From assembly GCA_903881565.1 (NCBI GenBank), contig CAIRTR010000025.1, positions 1 to 46,549 on the forward strand: a DNA stretch of 46,549 nucleotides. Direction: 5' to 3'. The notes beneath the pieces were generated by a model. It was given only the letters and a program-made list of their open reading frames with translations, searched no databases and was not told the DNA's origin. Positions 28,222-35,902 of the stretch are shown here, one piece after another. The position numbers and the translations under genes are program-made. This DNA comes from Oligoflexia bacterium. GTDB lineage: Bacteria; Bdellovibrionota; UBA1018. The stretch's first letter is position 1; every line of letters begins with the position of its first letter.

Positions 28222-29553
28222 ATGAGTACTCTTCGTCGAAAATCGTCTTCGCAGAAAACTCGGATTGGCCCAAAGCGTAAAATTGCCTTCGTTTGTAGCG
28301 GTGGAGCGTCAAAAGCTGGCGCCTTCCATTTGGGCGTCGCGTTAGCCCTTCAGGAGCAAGGTTTCAAGTTTTATGGGGGGGTTGCCCCTCAATCCGGAGT
28401 TGTCAGACCGCCCGGGCCAATGGAAATCTCCACTTATGTCGGTTCCAGTGCAGGTTCCCTCATCGCCTCGATGTTCGCGGCCGGGTATTCGCTGGATAAT
28501 ATCTTTAATTCATTCCTGGGGCGAAAACCGGTGGATCCTAATGATCCAAATGAAACCTATCCCCGCGTCTTGCCCCGACTGACGTACCAGAAGATGTTCA
28601 AGCTCAATGCCGGCTCCAGTCGCGAGTCCCTGCTTCAACTGCCGCGGTTTAAACGTCTGTTTACGAGTCTGACCGAAGGGAGTTGGGAAGCCTTTCTTCA
28701 GTTCAAGTGGCTGAAGTTTACGGGGATCTTCTCAACCGGTGGAATCGAACAGTATCTCCGCGAAGAGGTTATGCCGTCGAATCGCTTTCAGGATTATACG
28801 GCAGACCTATTTGTTGTTGCAACGCAACTCAATCACTCTCGGAAAGTCGTTTTTGGTAAATACAGTTATCAGCCTCCAGCCTATGATTTGACCTGCCAGT
28901 ATGACAACGACGTCGGAATTTCTGAAGCCTGCGCCGCGAGCACCGCGCTCCCCATTGTTTTTTCTCCTTATGCGATCAAGAACAAAGCGGGGCATCAGAT
29001 CTATTATATTGATGGAGAGACACGGGATACGCTCTCAACTCACGTAGGGATTGATGCGGGTGCGGATCTTGTGATCGCAAGTCATACTCATCAACCGTAT
29101 CACTTCTCGCGCGGAGAGGGTTCTTTAACCGATCATGGCCTGCCTTCGATCGTGATTCAGTCGCTTTATTTGCTCATTGAACAGAAGATCAACAATCATA
29201 TTCATAATAAGCAAACCCAGCGAAATGCCATTAACGCGGTTTCAAAATATTGTGAAGACCAAGGTTTGACGGATTCAGTGCGAAAACGAATCTGCGAAAT
29301 CATGGAAGCGGAACTTCATCACCGCATGGATGTGGACACGATTTATATCCACCCCAAGGCGACGGATGCGCACATGTTTTTTGGTGATAACTTTAGTCTT
29401 TCCCCGAAGAAAATGTCTGAAATCGTCAAGAGCGGTTTTAAGGCTGGAATCGATGCGCTTCGCAGATATGATTTTGCCGATCGAAAAGAGACCCTGGCGA
29501 TGGGAACCGCAGGAGATACAGCGAGCTGGGTAGGTCGGAAAGTCGGGGGTTAA
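28222..29553 (+). CDS. Patatin-like phospholipase
   Basis: A 443-residue patatin-family hydrolase expected to cleave acyl chains of phospholipids. The oxyanion-hole loop is SGGASKAGAFHLG (G27-G28 onward), the nucleophile elbow GSSAG carries S76, and the dyad Asp is D264 in DGE (commonly DGG or DGA). No signal peptide, so cytoplasmic or inner-membrane-associated unless secreted by another route. ATG 28222 was chosen because the upstream extension would cross the divergent control region. The TerC-family gene follows 3 nt after the stop. Confidence 0.92.
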   Translation: MSTLRRKSSSQKTRIGPKRKIAFVCSGGASKAGAFHLGVALALQEQGFKFYGGVAPQSGVVRPPGPMEISTYVGSSAGSLIASMFAAGYSLDNIFNSFLGRKPVDPNDPNETYPRVLPRLTYQKMFKLNAGSSRESLLQLPRFKRLFTSLTEGSWEAFLQFKWLKFTGIFSTGGIEQYLREEVMPSNRFQDYTADLFVVATQLNHSRKVVFGKYSYQPPAYDLTCQYDNDVGISEACAASTALPIVFSPYAIKNKAGHQIYYIDGETRDTLSTHVGIDAGADLVIASHTHQPYHFSRGEGSLTDHGLPSIVIQSLYLLIEQKINNHIHNKQTQRNAINAVSKYCEDQGLTDSVRKRICEIMEAELHHRMDVDTIYIHPKATDAHMFFGDNFSLSPKKMSEIVKSGFKAGIDALRRYDFADRKETLAMGTAGDTASWVGRKVGG

Positions 29554-29556
29554 GTT

Positions 29557-30225
29557 TTGGTTTTTGAGGCACAGGATTTTTTTCTTATTGGATTCCTCGC
29601 ACTTTTAGAGGGAATTCTTTCGGTCGATAATGCGGTGGTCCTGGCTCTCATGGTCCGGCCTCTGCCCATTCGTCTTCAAAGAAGGGCGCTCACTTACGGC
29701 TTGGGGGGCGCGGTTGTTTTTCGGCTGATCGCTCTTTCGCTTGCCGCCCAACTTATGCGGTGGCATTGGGTAAAATGGTTGGGGGGCGGATATCTTGTTT
29801 TTGTCGCCGCTAAGCATTTTTTATCGCGAAAAAAAGAAGACACGAAAGAAGTCCACCCTAAGACCCATTTTTGGAAAACGGTTTTGATGATCGAGGTGAT
29901 GGATATTGCCTTTGCGGTTGACTCGATTTTAGCCGCCGTGGCATTGAGTAATAAATTTTGGGTCGTTTTCACGGGCGGAATGATGGGCGTGGTGATGATG
30001 CGTTTTGCGGCTTCGCTGTTTTTGAGAATCCTCAAGCGGTTTCCGCACTTTGAAACCACCGCGTTTCTTCTGGTTGGTACCATTGGAATCAAACTTTTGA
30101 TTGATGCCTTTCATTTTCAGGGGGTAAGTTTTGATTCGCCCTCTAGTCCGGCTTTTTATATCTTCTGGGGCGTCATGTTTTTGAATATTGCCCTGGGTTT
30201 CAGGCCGAAGCAGCCGTTGAAGTGA
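29557..30225 (+). CDS. TerC-family integral membrane protein
   Basis: A 222-residue inner-membrane protein with about seven hydrophobic segments. The TerC signature acidic motifs lie inside the membrane: LEGILSVDNAVV (E18, D24) and EVMDIAFAVDS (E113, D116, D122). Members such as Alx/TerC are linked to metal (manganese) export and tellurite resistance; the ion here is not determinable. It starts at TTG 3 nt after the patatin stop, so it is probably cotranscribed. It converges with and overlaps the histidine kinase gene by 26 nt. Confidence 0.9.
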   Translation: MVFEAQDFFLIGFLALLEGILSVDNAVVLALMVRPLPIRLQRRALTYGLGGAVVFRLIALSLAAQLMRWHWVKWLGGGYLVFVAAKHFLSRKKEDTKEVHPKTHFWKTVLMIEVMDIAFAVDSILAAVALSNKFWVVFTGGMMGVVMMRFAASLFLRILKRFPHFETTAFLLVGTIGIKLLIDAFHFQGVSFDSPSSPAFYIFWGVMFLNIALGFRPKQPLK

Positions 30226-31456
30226 GCGTTTGCTCCTTGAGTGATGGCAAATAAGCTTCAAACACATTGCCTTTCCCGGGGATACTTTCAACAAGGCTTA
30301 CATTCCCGCCGTGAAGGAGCGCAATCTGGCGTGAAATATACAGGCCGAGCCCCATCCCGCCGAGGCGGCTGGTTCGCTGAGTGCGTTCAAAAGGTCTGAA
30401 GATTCGTTCGCGATCCTCGACAGGTACGCTGGGTCCTTGATCGCGGACGGTGATACGAAAAGCTGAAGCTTCGTCCGTGATGCGAATCCAAACGACACCT
30501 CCTTCGGGAGAGAATCGAATCGCGTTCATCACCACGTTTGAAATCAACTCTTCCAGTCGGACGGGATCAACCCATACGACGAGTTTTTCGGGGCCATTGA
30601 AGTGCAGGCTAACCCCCGCATCCTGCGCGATGGGCATGAGCCGCGTTTCAAGAGTCTCTTTGACGAGGGTGATGAGGTCTGTTTCCGTGGGTTCGACTAG
30701 AAAACGGCCATTTTGGATTCGCGAGACATCCAAAAGCCCGTCGATAAGTTCGTTGAGTCGTTGGACCTGCCGAATCATCACGCGCACGTAAGTTTTTTGC
30801 TTTTCGGTATTGAGAAGCGGATCACTGCTCTTGAGCATGCGCTCCTCAAGTTGAAGGACGCCATAGATGGAGGTGAGCGGAGTTTTGAGTTCATGGCTTG
30901 CTACCGAGAGAAACTGCGTTCTTTGTGCAAGCATGGTCTCGAGTTTCCAGGTAGTGGCAAGAAGTGAGAGGCGAAGTGAAATGCAAGCCAGAAGGGATTC
31001 ACCTTCAGCGCCAAGGGGCCGATCGGAACCAATGGCGAGCCAACCTAGGAAGTGGGTCCCGGCATTCTCGCTCCTGGACTCGTCTTTGGAGATTTCTGGA
31101 CGGACTTGTACTGAGATGTTTATGAGATGAATAAAAGCGGAGGAGCCCTCAGCGCTCCAAGGACGTAAGTCTGCAGGGATCTCGAGACTATGGATGATGT
31201 TGCCATTTGTTTCAGCGGCTTCGAGTTGGGTAATGGTGGGCTTGAGGAAACTCTTGAGGAGTTCAAATCGTGCGACTCCCTCGGTAGGCGTGCGCGCTTT
31301 CCATTCGATCACTTCGAGAGGCTCTTGTATTGAAAACGCGACGAAAGGAAGTTTGAGCGTGGCCGCGATCTGGTGGGTAATCACGGAAAGTTCATTCTTG
31401 TTAAGTGGCCAGGTGCGTGTGTTTTTCAGAAAGTCACAGAGTTCAATGCATTCCAT
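30200..31456 (-). CDS. Sensor histidine kinase, soluble, with GAF-like input domain
   Basis: A 418-residue protein without TM helices. The N-terminal 170 residues look GAF-like. The dimerisation/phospho-acceptor box is SHELKTPLTSI (H188). The ATPase domain has N-box NVVMNAIRFS, G1-like VRDQGPSVP and G2 GMGLGLYIS. The G1 box is not the usual DxGxG, so nucleotide binding may be altered but the other boxes are intact. No response regulator is adjacent; the receiver-CheX protein at 17008 is one candidate partner in the window. It is transcribed alone, converging with the TerC gene. Confidence 0.9.
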   Translation of the reverse strand: MECIELCDFLKNTRTWPLNKNELSVITHQIAATLKLPFVAFSIQEPLEVIEWKARTPTEGVARFELLKSFLKPTITQLEAAETNGNIIHSLEIPADLRPWSAEGSSAFIHLINISVQVRPEISKDESRSENAGTHFLGWLAIGSDRPLGAEGESLLACISLRLSLLATTWKLETMLAQRTQFLSVASHELKTPLTSIYGVLQLEERMLKSSDPLLNTEKQKTYVRVMIRQVQRLNELIDGLLDVSRIQNGRFLVEPTETDLITLVKETLETRLMPIAQDAGVSLHFNGPEKLVVWVDPVRLEELISNVVMNAIRFSPEGGVVWIRITDEASAFRITVRDQGPSVPVEDRERIFRPFERTQRTSRLGGMGLGLYISRQIALLHGGNVSLVESIPGKGNVFEAYLPSLKEQTLTSTAASA

Positions 31457-31534
31457 AGATGAGAAGTATCACAGCCATCTGAGAGCGAATCTGCGTAAAA
31501 TGCGAAGGCACGCCAATTGTACTGTATTTAGTCC

Positions 31535-31636
31535 TGAAGACCCAAGGTGTGTGCGCGTCGCCGCCAACCGCCCCCCAAATGATGCCGCCCCCTTGGGACG
31601 CGGGGCAAGCTTATAGCTTGCCCCGTCTTCTTTTTG
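31535..31636 (+). ncRNA. Candidate structured leader or small RNA
   Basis: Upstream of the terminator, CCCAAGG (about 31540) pairs with CCTTGGG (about 31591-31597), enclosing a GC-rich stretch, and the terminator hairpin follows within 4 nt. Two consecutive helices ending in a T-run look like a small RNA or attenuation leader. No known riboswitch consensus was recognised and no strong promoter was found, so the 5' end is a guess. Confidence 0.3.
31601..31635 (+). terminator. Strong intrinsic-terminator hairpin upstream of the cNMP-binding gene
   Basis: CGGGGCAAGC (31601-31610), loop TTATA, GCTTGCCCCG (31616-31625): a perfect 10-bp stem followed by TCTTCTTTTT. It faces plus, yet no plus-strand gene precedes it. 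It ends 43 nt before the cNMP-binding regulator's start. Either it ends a small RNA encoded at about 31460-31600 or it is an attenuator in the regulator's leader. Confidence 0.65.
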
Positions 31637-31677
31637 ACTCTAAAGCTTTGCTGCGATTCTGACGATGAGCTCGCATC

Positions 31678-32742
31678 ATGAGTGGATCTATAACGCATCT
31701 TGATGTCGAGAAGGGCGATCTTCTTTTTGCAGAGGGTGAGGGTTCTCGCTCGATGTACTTGTTGGAGTCGGGCTTGATTAGACTTTTCAAGAAAAAGGGC
31801 GACGCGTTTATTGAGCTGGAAACTGTGCATCCCGGGCAAATGTTTGGCGAATTGTCTTTTCTTGACGGGCAGCCTCGGTCCTCGTCGGCTGAGGCTTTGG
31901 TGTCTTGCAAGCTGTCTGAGATTTCTAATGACCTCTATCAGACGACTTCAAAAGCGATGCCCGAATGGTTCAAACATCTTCTCAAGGCTGTTGTCGGCCG
32001 CCTTCGGGCCGCCGATAATCGTATCAGGCAGCTTGAGACGGCTTCGACTGCCGTTCATTACGACGAGAATCTGGGGAAGCGAATCACGGAGTACATCTTT
32101 TTGTCCCCCATCGATGTCTTGAAGATTGCGACGGGCATTCTTTTGCTGGGCGCCCGTAGCGCTAAGTCGGAACCAGACGGGACTCCTGTGTCGGTCGGTG
32201 GCCTCAATCGTTATGTCAATCAGATCATGGGTGTTCCTGTGGCAAAGATCTCCGCCTTGCTTGAGGTATTGAGCGAGCATCAGGTCATTGTCACGAAAAA
32301 GGGTGAGAAGGGAATGCTGGTCTTTTTGCGTGACGCTAATTTTCTGGAGCGCATGACCGTCTACCTCAATGAGGAAAATCTTGCGGATACTGCAAAGAGG
32401 CATGATCTTAGTCTTCGGGGTTTTCGGATCATGGATTTGATTGCCAAGTACCTTCAGAGCACGCCCCCGACTGTCAATGCTGAGACGGGCAAAGCGCAAA
32501 TCAATGTCGCTGAGGTGCGAAAACTCGCTACAACTCCCGAATGTCGTGAGCCTTTCAGGCTGCAGGAAGTGGCAGAGCTTATCAAATATGAATATGCATC
32601 TAACTTGAATGCAAAATCTTCAAACGAGATGATGACCGAAATTCATGTCGCGAGCTTTCAAGAGTCTTATCGAATTCAAAAAATAATCGCGACGATCAAT
32701 GTCCTCAACGAGCAAAAGCGAACCGCTGGGACTCGTCATTAA
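31678..32742 (+). CDS. Cyclic-nucleotide-binding regulatory protein
   Basis: A 354-residue protein. Residues about 8-105 are a cNMP-binding (CRP/FNR-type) beta barrel with the phosphate-binding cassette FGELSFLDGQPRSSS (G57, E58, R67). The remaining 240 residues contain an alpha-helical region (IRQLETASTAVH) and a middle part (YVNQIMGVPVAKISALLEVL, then a strand-rich wing) that may be a winged helix, but no standard Crp HTH is clear. It may bind cAMP, c-di-GMP or c-di-AMP-like ligands; not determinable. The gene lies behind a strong hairpin that may regulate it. Its stop codon falls in a 12-bp tandem repeat. Confidence 0.82.
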   Translation: MSGSITHLDVEKGDLLFAEGEGSRSMYLLESGLIRLFKKKGDAFIELETVHPGQMFGELSFLDGQPRSSSAEALVSCKLSEISNDLYQTTSKAMPEWFKHLLKAVVGRLRAADNRIRQLETASTAVHYDENLGKRITEYIFLSPIDVLKIATGILLLGARSAKSEPDGTPVSVGGLNRYVNQIMGVPVAKISALLEVLSEHQVIVTKKGEKGMLVFLRDANFLERMTVYLNEENLADTAKRHDLSLRGFRIMDLIAKYLQSTPPTVNAETGKAQINVAEVRKLATTPECREPFRLQEVAELIKYEYASNLNAKSSNEMMTEIHVASFQESYRIQKIIATINVLNEQKRTAGTRH

Positions 32743-32800
32743 GTCGTTTAGGAAGTCGTTTAGGAAGTCGTTTAGGAAGTCGTTTAGGAAATCCTTTAGG
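32741..32800. repeat. Five-unit 12-bp tandem repeat between convergent genes
   Basis: Four perfect copies of AAGTCGTTTAGG (32741-32788) followed by one diverged copy AAATCCTTTAGG (32789-32800, two mismatches). The array begins inside the TAA of the cNMP-binding gene and ends inside the stop codon of manC on the other strand, so it fills the whole convergent gap. In the frame of the regulator each unit supplies a TAG. Confidence 0.9.
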
Positions 32801-33866
32801 CCAGTTCGGGTCGCTTGATCTTAACCTGATCGACTATTTTGCGAATGTCTTGTGCACGATCCTTGCGCGCGATGAGAAGTGCCTGCTCGGTTTCGACAAT
32901 AATTAGATCTTCAATGCCAAGGAGCGCGACGAGCTTTCCGGAGACATCAATCACGTTATGCTGCGAGTCCACGGAAATGACTTCTCCGCCCAAAACAACA
33001 CCTGCGTCAGTTTGCGTTCCAAGCACGCCTGCCATCGTGTCGAGCGAGGTCCAGTTCCCTAAATCGTCCCATCCGCAATCAAGTTGAAACGCAACGACGT
33101 TCTTTGATTTTTCCATGATGCCGTAATCAATCGAGGTCGCAGTCATGTTGGGATAGGCGAGTTCAATGTTACCTTGCGCGGATTTCCATGCTTTGGACAT
33201 CTCGGGCATCAGGCGATCGAAAGCATCAATGATGACTGAAGCGCGCCAGATGAACATTCCGCCGTTCCAGAGATAGCCGTTGCGCACAAAATCAGCGGCT
33301 TTTTCGGCGCTGGGTTTTTCGACAAACGCCTCGACCGTATGGCAACCGGAGTTCTTCGAAACTTCAGCTCCAACTTTCAGGTAGCCATAACCCGTTTCCG
33401 GCCTCGTGGGGAGAATGCCCAGGGTGACAAGATCGTCGTGGGTCAAAGCCCACTCCACGGCCGCTTTTACCGTATTTTGAAATGCGGTGGTGTTCTTGAT
33501 AAAATGGTCAGAGGGCATGACCAGCATGACGCCTTCTGGATTTTTTTTCAGGACTTCTTGAGCAGCCCAGTAGATGCAGGGAGCGGTGTTTCGCCCCTGG
33601 GGCTCAGCCAAAACAACGGCCTTTGGGCTATCGGCGCGTACAGCGCCATCGAGAAGGCGAGTGGTGACAATCCAGTTTTGCTCGGGTGGCACGAGGTTTG
33701 AGAAACGGTTCAGGGTTTGCGTGAGAAGTGTTTGAGGGAGAGCGGTAGGAGCCGCGTGGTCCGAAAAACTGAGAAGTTGCTTGGGTTTTCGCGAAGTACT
33801 TTTGGGCCAGAAACGAGTTCCGCTTCCGCCGGCCATGACGATGAGAAAAAGATTTTTTTGATTCAT
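32796..33866 (-). CDS. manC: Mannose-1-phosphate guanylyltransferase
   Basis: Makes GDP-mannose from mannose 1-phosphate and GTP for polysaccharide synthesis. A 356-residue nucleotidyltransferase with the signature VMAGGSGTRFWPKS near the N-terminus, plus VMPSDH and GYGYLKVG, VEAFVEKP and NGGMFIW family blocks. It lacks the C-terminal isomerase cupin found in bifunctional ManC/AlgA; instead a separate small cupin of that type is encoded 18 nt upstream. Together they could reproduce the two-domain arrangement as two proteins. Confidence 0.94.
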   Translation of the reverse strand: MNQKNLFLIVMAGGSGTRFWPKSTSRKPKQLLSFSDHAAPTALPQTLLTQTLNRFSNLVPPEQNWIVTTRLLDGAVRADSPKAVVLAEPQGRNTAPCIYWAAQEVLKKNPEGVMLVMPSDHFIKNTTAFQNTVKAAVEWALTHDDLVTLGILPTRPETGYGYLKVGAEVSKNSGCHTVEAFVEKPSAEKAADFVRNGYLWNGGMFIWRASVIIDAFDRLMPEMSKAWKSAQGNIELAYPNMTATSIDYGIMEKSKNVVAFQLDCGWDDLGNWTSLDTMAGVLGTQTDAGVVLGGEVISVDSQHNVIDVSGKLVALLGIEDLIIVETEQALLIARKDRAQDIRKIVDQVKIKRPELA

Positions 33867-33884
33867 ATAAATTTGGGGAGTCGG

Positions 33885-34247
33885 TTAATTTGGGGTTCTG
33901 CCGTAGGTGTCTTCGATTCGCACGACATCATCCAAAAGGGGGGTGGAGACTTCGAAAACTTCGCAGTCTTCAATCGCAATCATGCGATGTTTGCGGCCAC
34001 TGGGGATGTGGTGGGCTTCTCCGGCTTCCAGGAGGATATCCTGAAGGACGCCTTCGTCGTTTTCAAAAACGAAATTCATTTTTCCGGAGTAAACGAGAAT
34101 GGTTTCGACTTTCTCGCGGTGATACTGGAGCGAGAGTTTCTCCCCTTTTTTGATGTGGAGAATTTTTCCGGCATAAGCGCTGGTTTTTGCCCAAATGAGT
34201 TCATGACCCCAAGGCTTTGCCACTTTTTGAATCGTCTGTTTTGCCAT
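33885..34247 (-). CDS. Small cupin, mannose-6-phosphate isomerase type II-like
   Basis: A 120-residue cupin starting KPWGHELIWAKTSAYAGKIL with metal-binding-type His/Glu residues (SLQYHREKVETILV) and a second motif HHIPSGRKHRM, typical of the isomerase half of AlgA/ManC. It may interconvert fructose 6-phosphate and mannose 6-phosphate or act as a regulatory cupin. It is 18 nt upstream of manC in the same orientation, and TATACC lies 7 nt before its ATG. Confidence 0.82.
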   Translation of the reverse strand: MAKQTIQKVAKPWGHELIWAKTSAYAGKILHIKKGEKLSLQYHREKVETILVYSGKMNFVFENDEGVLQDILLEAGEAHHIPSGRKHRMIAIEDCEVFEVSTPLLDDVVRIEDTYGRTPN

Positions 34248-34265
34248 GCCTATTGGTATAGTTCG

Positions 34266-35180
34266 TTATTGGTTTTCTACAACGACAAAATGATCGATCT
34301 GCTTCTTTTTTTGGAGTGAATCTGCAGCTTTTTCTGCGATTTTCTTGGTCGAAAATCCGCCAAGGTAGACGCGGTACCAGGTCCCCTTACCTTTGACGTC
34401 GGCCTCATGAATGGAGCTCGCAAGGCCAGAGCCTCCGATCTCTTTGAGTCGGGCTTCGGCTTCTCCGCGAGTCGGAAAGGATCCGACTTGAAGTGCATAT
34501 TTTCCAGACGACGTTTCTTCAGCTGCTGAATCAGGGGCTGAATCGTGGGAAGCCTCTTTCGTGGCCTCTTCGTGCTTGACGGGAGCGGGTTCATGTTTTG
34601 CTGCGGCGGACTTGGGTTTTTCTGGATGCGTGGCGAGGGGAGCATCCTCATCGGATTTTGCATCAGGCGTTGTATCGGTCTTTGCCTCAGGCTTCGTTTC
34701 TGATTTCTCGGATTCGCCGCCTTTTTCTGCTTTTTCTACCTTCTTTTCATCACTTTTTTCGCTTGAGTGTTCTGCTGCTTTTTCTGGCTCAGCTTTGGAT
34801 TCGGCATGCGTCTGGGCGTGGGAGGTCGTCGCACCGCCGGCCTTGTTTTTGGAGTTCTTCGGCAATTCAATCTGACGAGGAACATCGAGTTTGATGCCCG
34901 TGCGGGTGACTTCGTCATGCAAGGATTGATTTAGGCTTTCATCCGCCGCGCCTTGGACACCCTTGGCTTGTTCGGCGAGTTCATGGCGATCGGGAATTTT
35001 ATCCGAGGCCGTCTCAAGGGGCGTGCCGCTGTTTGATTTTGCTTCGACGCCTTTCGGGGCAATTCGCTTGCCCATGTGAATTCCGAGGGTGAAGGAAAAG
35101 CTAGCGATCCCAAGCCCCATTGCGATCAGTAATCCGATCTCTTTTTTACCAAAAATATAGAGCTGATTCTTAGTTTCCAT
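34266..35180 (-). CDS. SPOR-domain membrane protein
   Basis: A 304-residue protein. One TM helix near residues 16-34 (GLLIAMGLGIASFSFTLGIH), a long periplasmic low-complexity linker rich in Glu, Lys, Ala, Ser and Pro (about 60-220), and a C-terminal SPOR domain (KYALQVGSFPTRGEAEARLK ... FVVVENQ) that binds peptidoglycan stripped of stem peptides at division sites. It resembles FtsN/DedD-type proteins. ATG 35180 was chosen over a TTG at 35216 because the TTG is part of the -35 promoter element. It probably leads the unit with the cupin and manC. Confidence 0.88.
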   Translation of the reverse strand: METKNQLYIFGKKEIGLLIAMGLGIASFSFTLGIHMGKRIAPKGVEAKSNSGTPLETASDKIPDRHELAEQAKGVQGAADESLNQSLHDEVTRTGIKLDVPRQIELPKNSKNKAGGATTSHAQTHAESKAEPEKAAEHSSEKSDEKKVEKAEKGGESEKSETKPEAKTDTTPDAKSDEDAPLATHPEKPKSAAAKHEPAPVKHEEATKEASHDSAPDSAAEETSSGKYALQVGSFPTRGEAEARLKEIGGSGLASSIHEADVKGKGTWYRVYLGGFSTKKIAEKAADSLQKKKQIDHFVVVENQ

Positions 35181-35187
35181 TTCCTTA

Positions 35188-35216
35188 AGAATATCGGCAG
35201 CTGTGCACGATGTCAA
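35188..35216 (-). promoter_or_regulatory. Promoter of the SPOR gene, leaderless geometry
   Basis: Minus strand: perfect TTGACA (35216-35211), 17-nt spacer, TATTCT (35193-35188), then 7 nt to the ATG at 35180. AAGGAA lies in those 7 nt but only one base from the ATG, too close for a normal ribosome-binding site. Confidence 0.6.
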
Positions 35217-35263
35217 TCAAAGGGGCTGCCTTGCAGGGATGCGTCATGACATCTCGTTAAATT

Positions 35264-35851
35264 TCACCCAATCTCAGCGATGTCGATGCAAACAAGGGCG
35301 GCATTTTCAGTCAAAGCGGTGAGTTCAAGGGTGCTTTGACTCCCCGGTGGGACGCTGTAGAAACACTCGCCTGCTGTGAGTACCTGGCTTGGGGTTTCGT
35401 TTGCCCGAAACTCGCCTCGCACGCATACGAAAAGTTGAAACTTCGAATTCAAGGCCAAGCGGAGTGGAATCTCCTTCGTGGTACTCGCCAGGTTCATGCT
35501 CACCTTTAGTGCATCCGGGCGGTAGATAACGCCCAGGTCTCGAACCGGCCCCTCAATGAGTTCGCAGCTCGAAGGTGTTTCTCCTGAAAAGCAGATCGAT
35601 TCACCCCAGGATAAGCGGTCGCCATTGAGAAGGATCCCTGAACCATCAGTGATCATCAGAAGTCGATCAAATCCGGGAAAGCTTGAGAAGTCGCCGTTTT
35701 CGGTGATCGGAGCGGAACTCACGCGCCACAAGAAGGGATCTTGCGGAAACTGGGCATCGGGTGGGTAAATCGCGAGTTGAGTGGTGGTGCCTCGTCCGTT
35801 TTTCCAGGGCATTTGTCTGAAGTCTTGGGAGGTAAGGTGGTGGAGGGGCAT
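35264..35851 (-). CDS. hutD: HutD/Ves family cupin protein
   Basis: A 195-residue HutD-type bicupin: PWKNGRGTTTQLAIYP near the N-terminus, WRVSSAPITENGDFSSFPG, and DRLLMITDGSGI, all characteristic. HutD proteins are linked to histidine utilisation, where they may bind an intermediate such as formylglutamate, but some (Ves) respond to cold. No hut gene is adjacent; ftcD lies about 21 kb away. It is divergent from the DTW-domain gene. Confidence 0.88.
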   Translation of the reverse strand: MPLHHLTSQDFRQMPWKNGRGTTTQLAIYPPDAQFPQDPFLWRVSSAPITENGDFSSFPGFDRLLMITDGSGILLNGDRLSWGESICFSGETPSSCELIEGPVRDLGVIYRPDALKVSMNLASTTKEIPLRLALNSKFQLFVCVRGEFRANETPSQVLTAGECFYSVPPGSQSTLELTALTENAALVCIDIAEIG

Positions 35852-35902
35852 TTGATGGTGATGATAGAATGCTCGCCAGGCGACTTCTAGAAAAATCGAT
35901 GA

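Noticed and set aside
31535-31625. Possible c-di-GMP (GEMM) riboswitch because of a GGGACGC stretch near a nucleotide-binding regulator
   Set aside because: The other conserved GEMM segments and tetraloop contacts are not visible; only a generic structured leader can be supported.
35181-35216. TTG start 12 codons upstream for the SPOR protein
   Set aside because: The TTG is the first half of a perfect -35 element, and the resulting N-terminus precedes the natural MET-K start with no ribosome-binding site.
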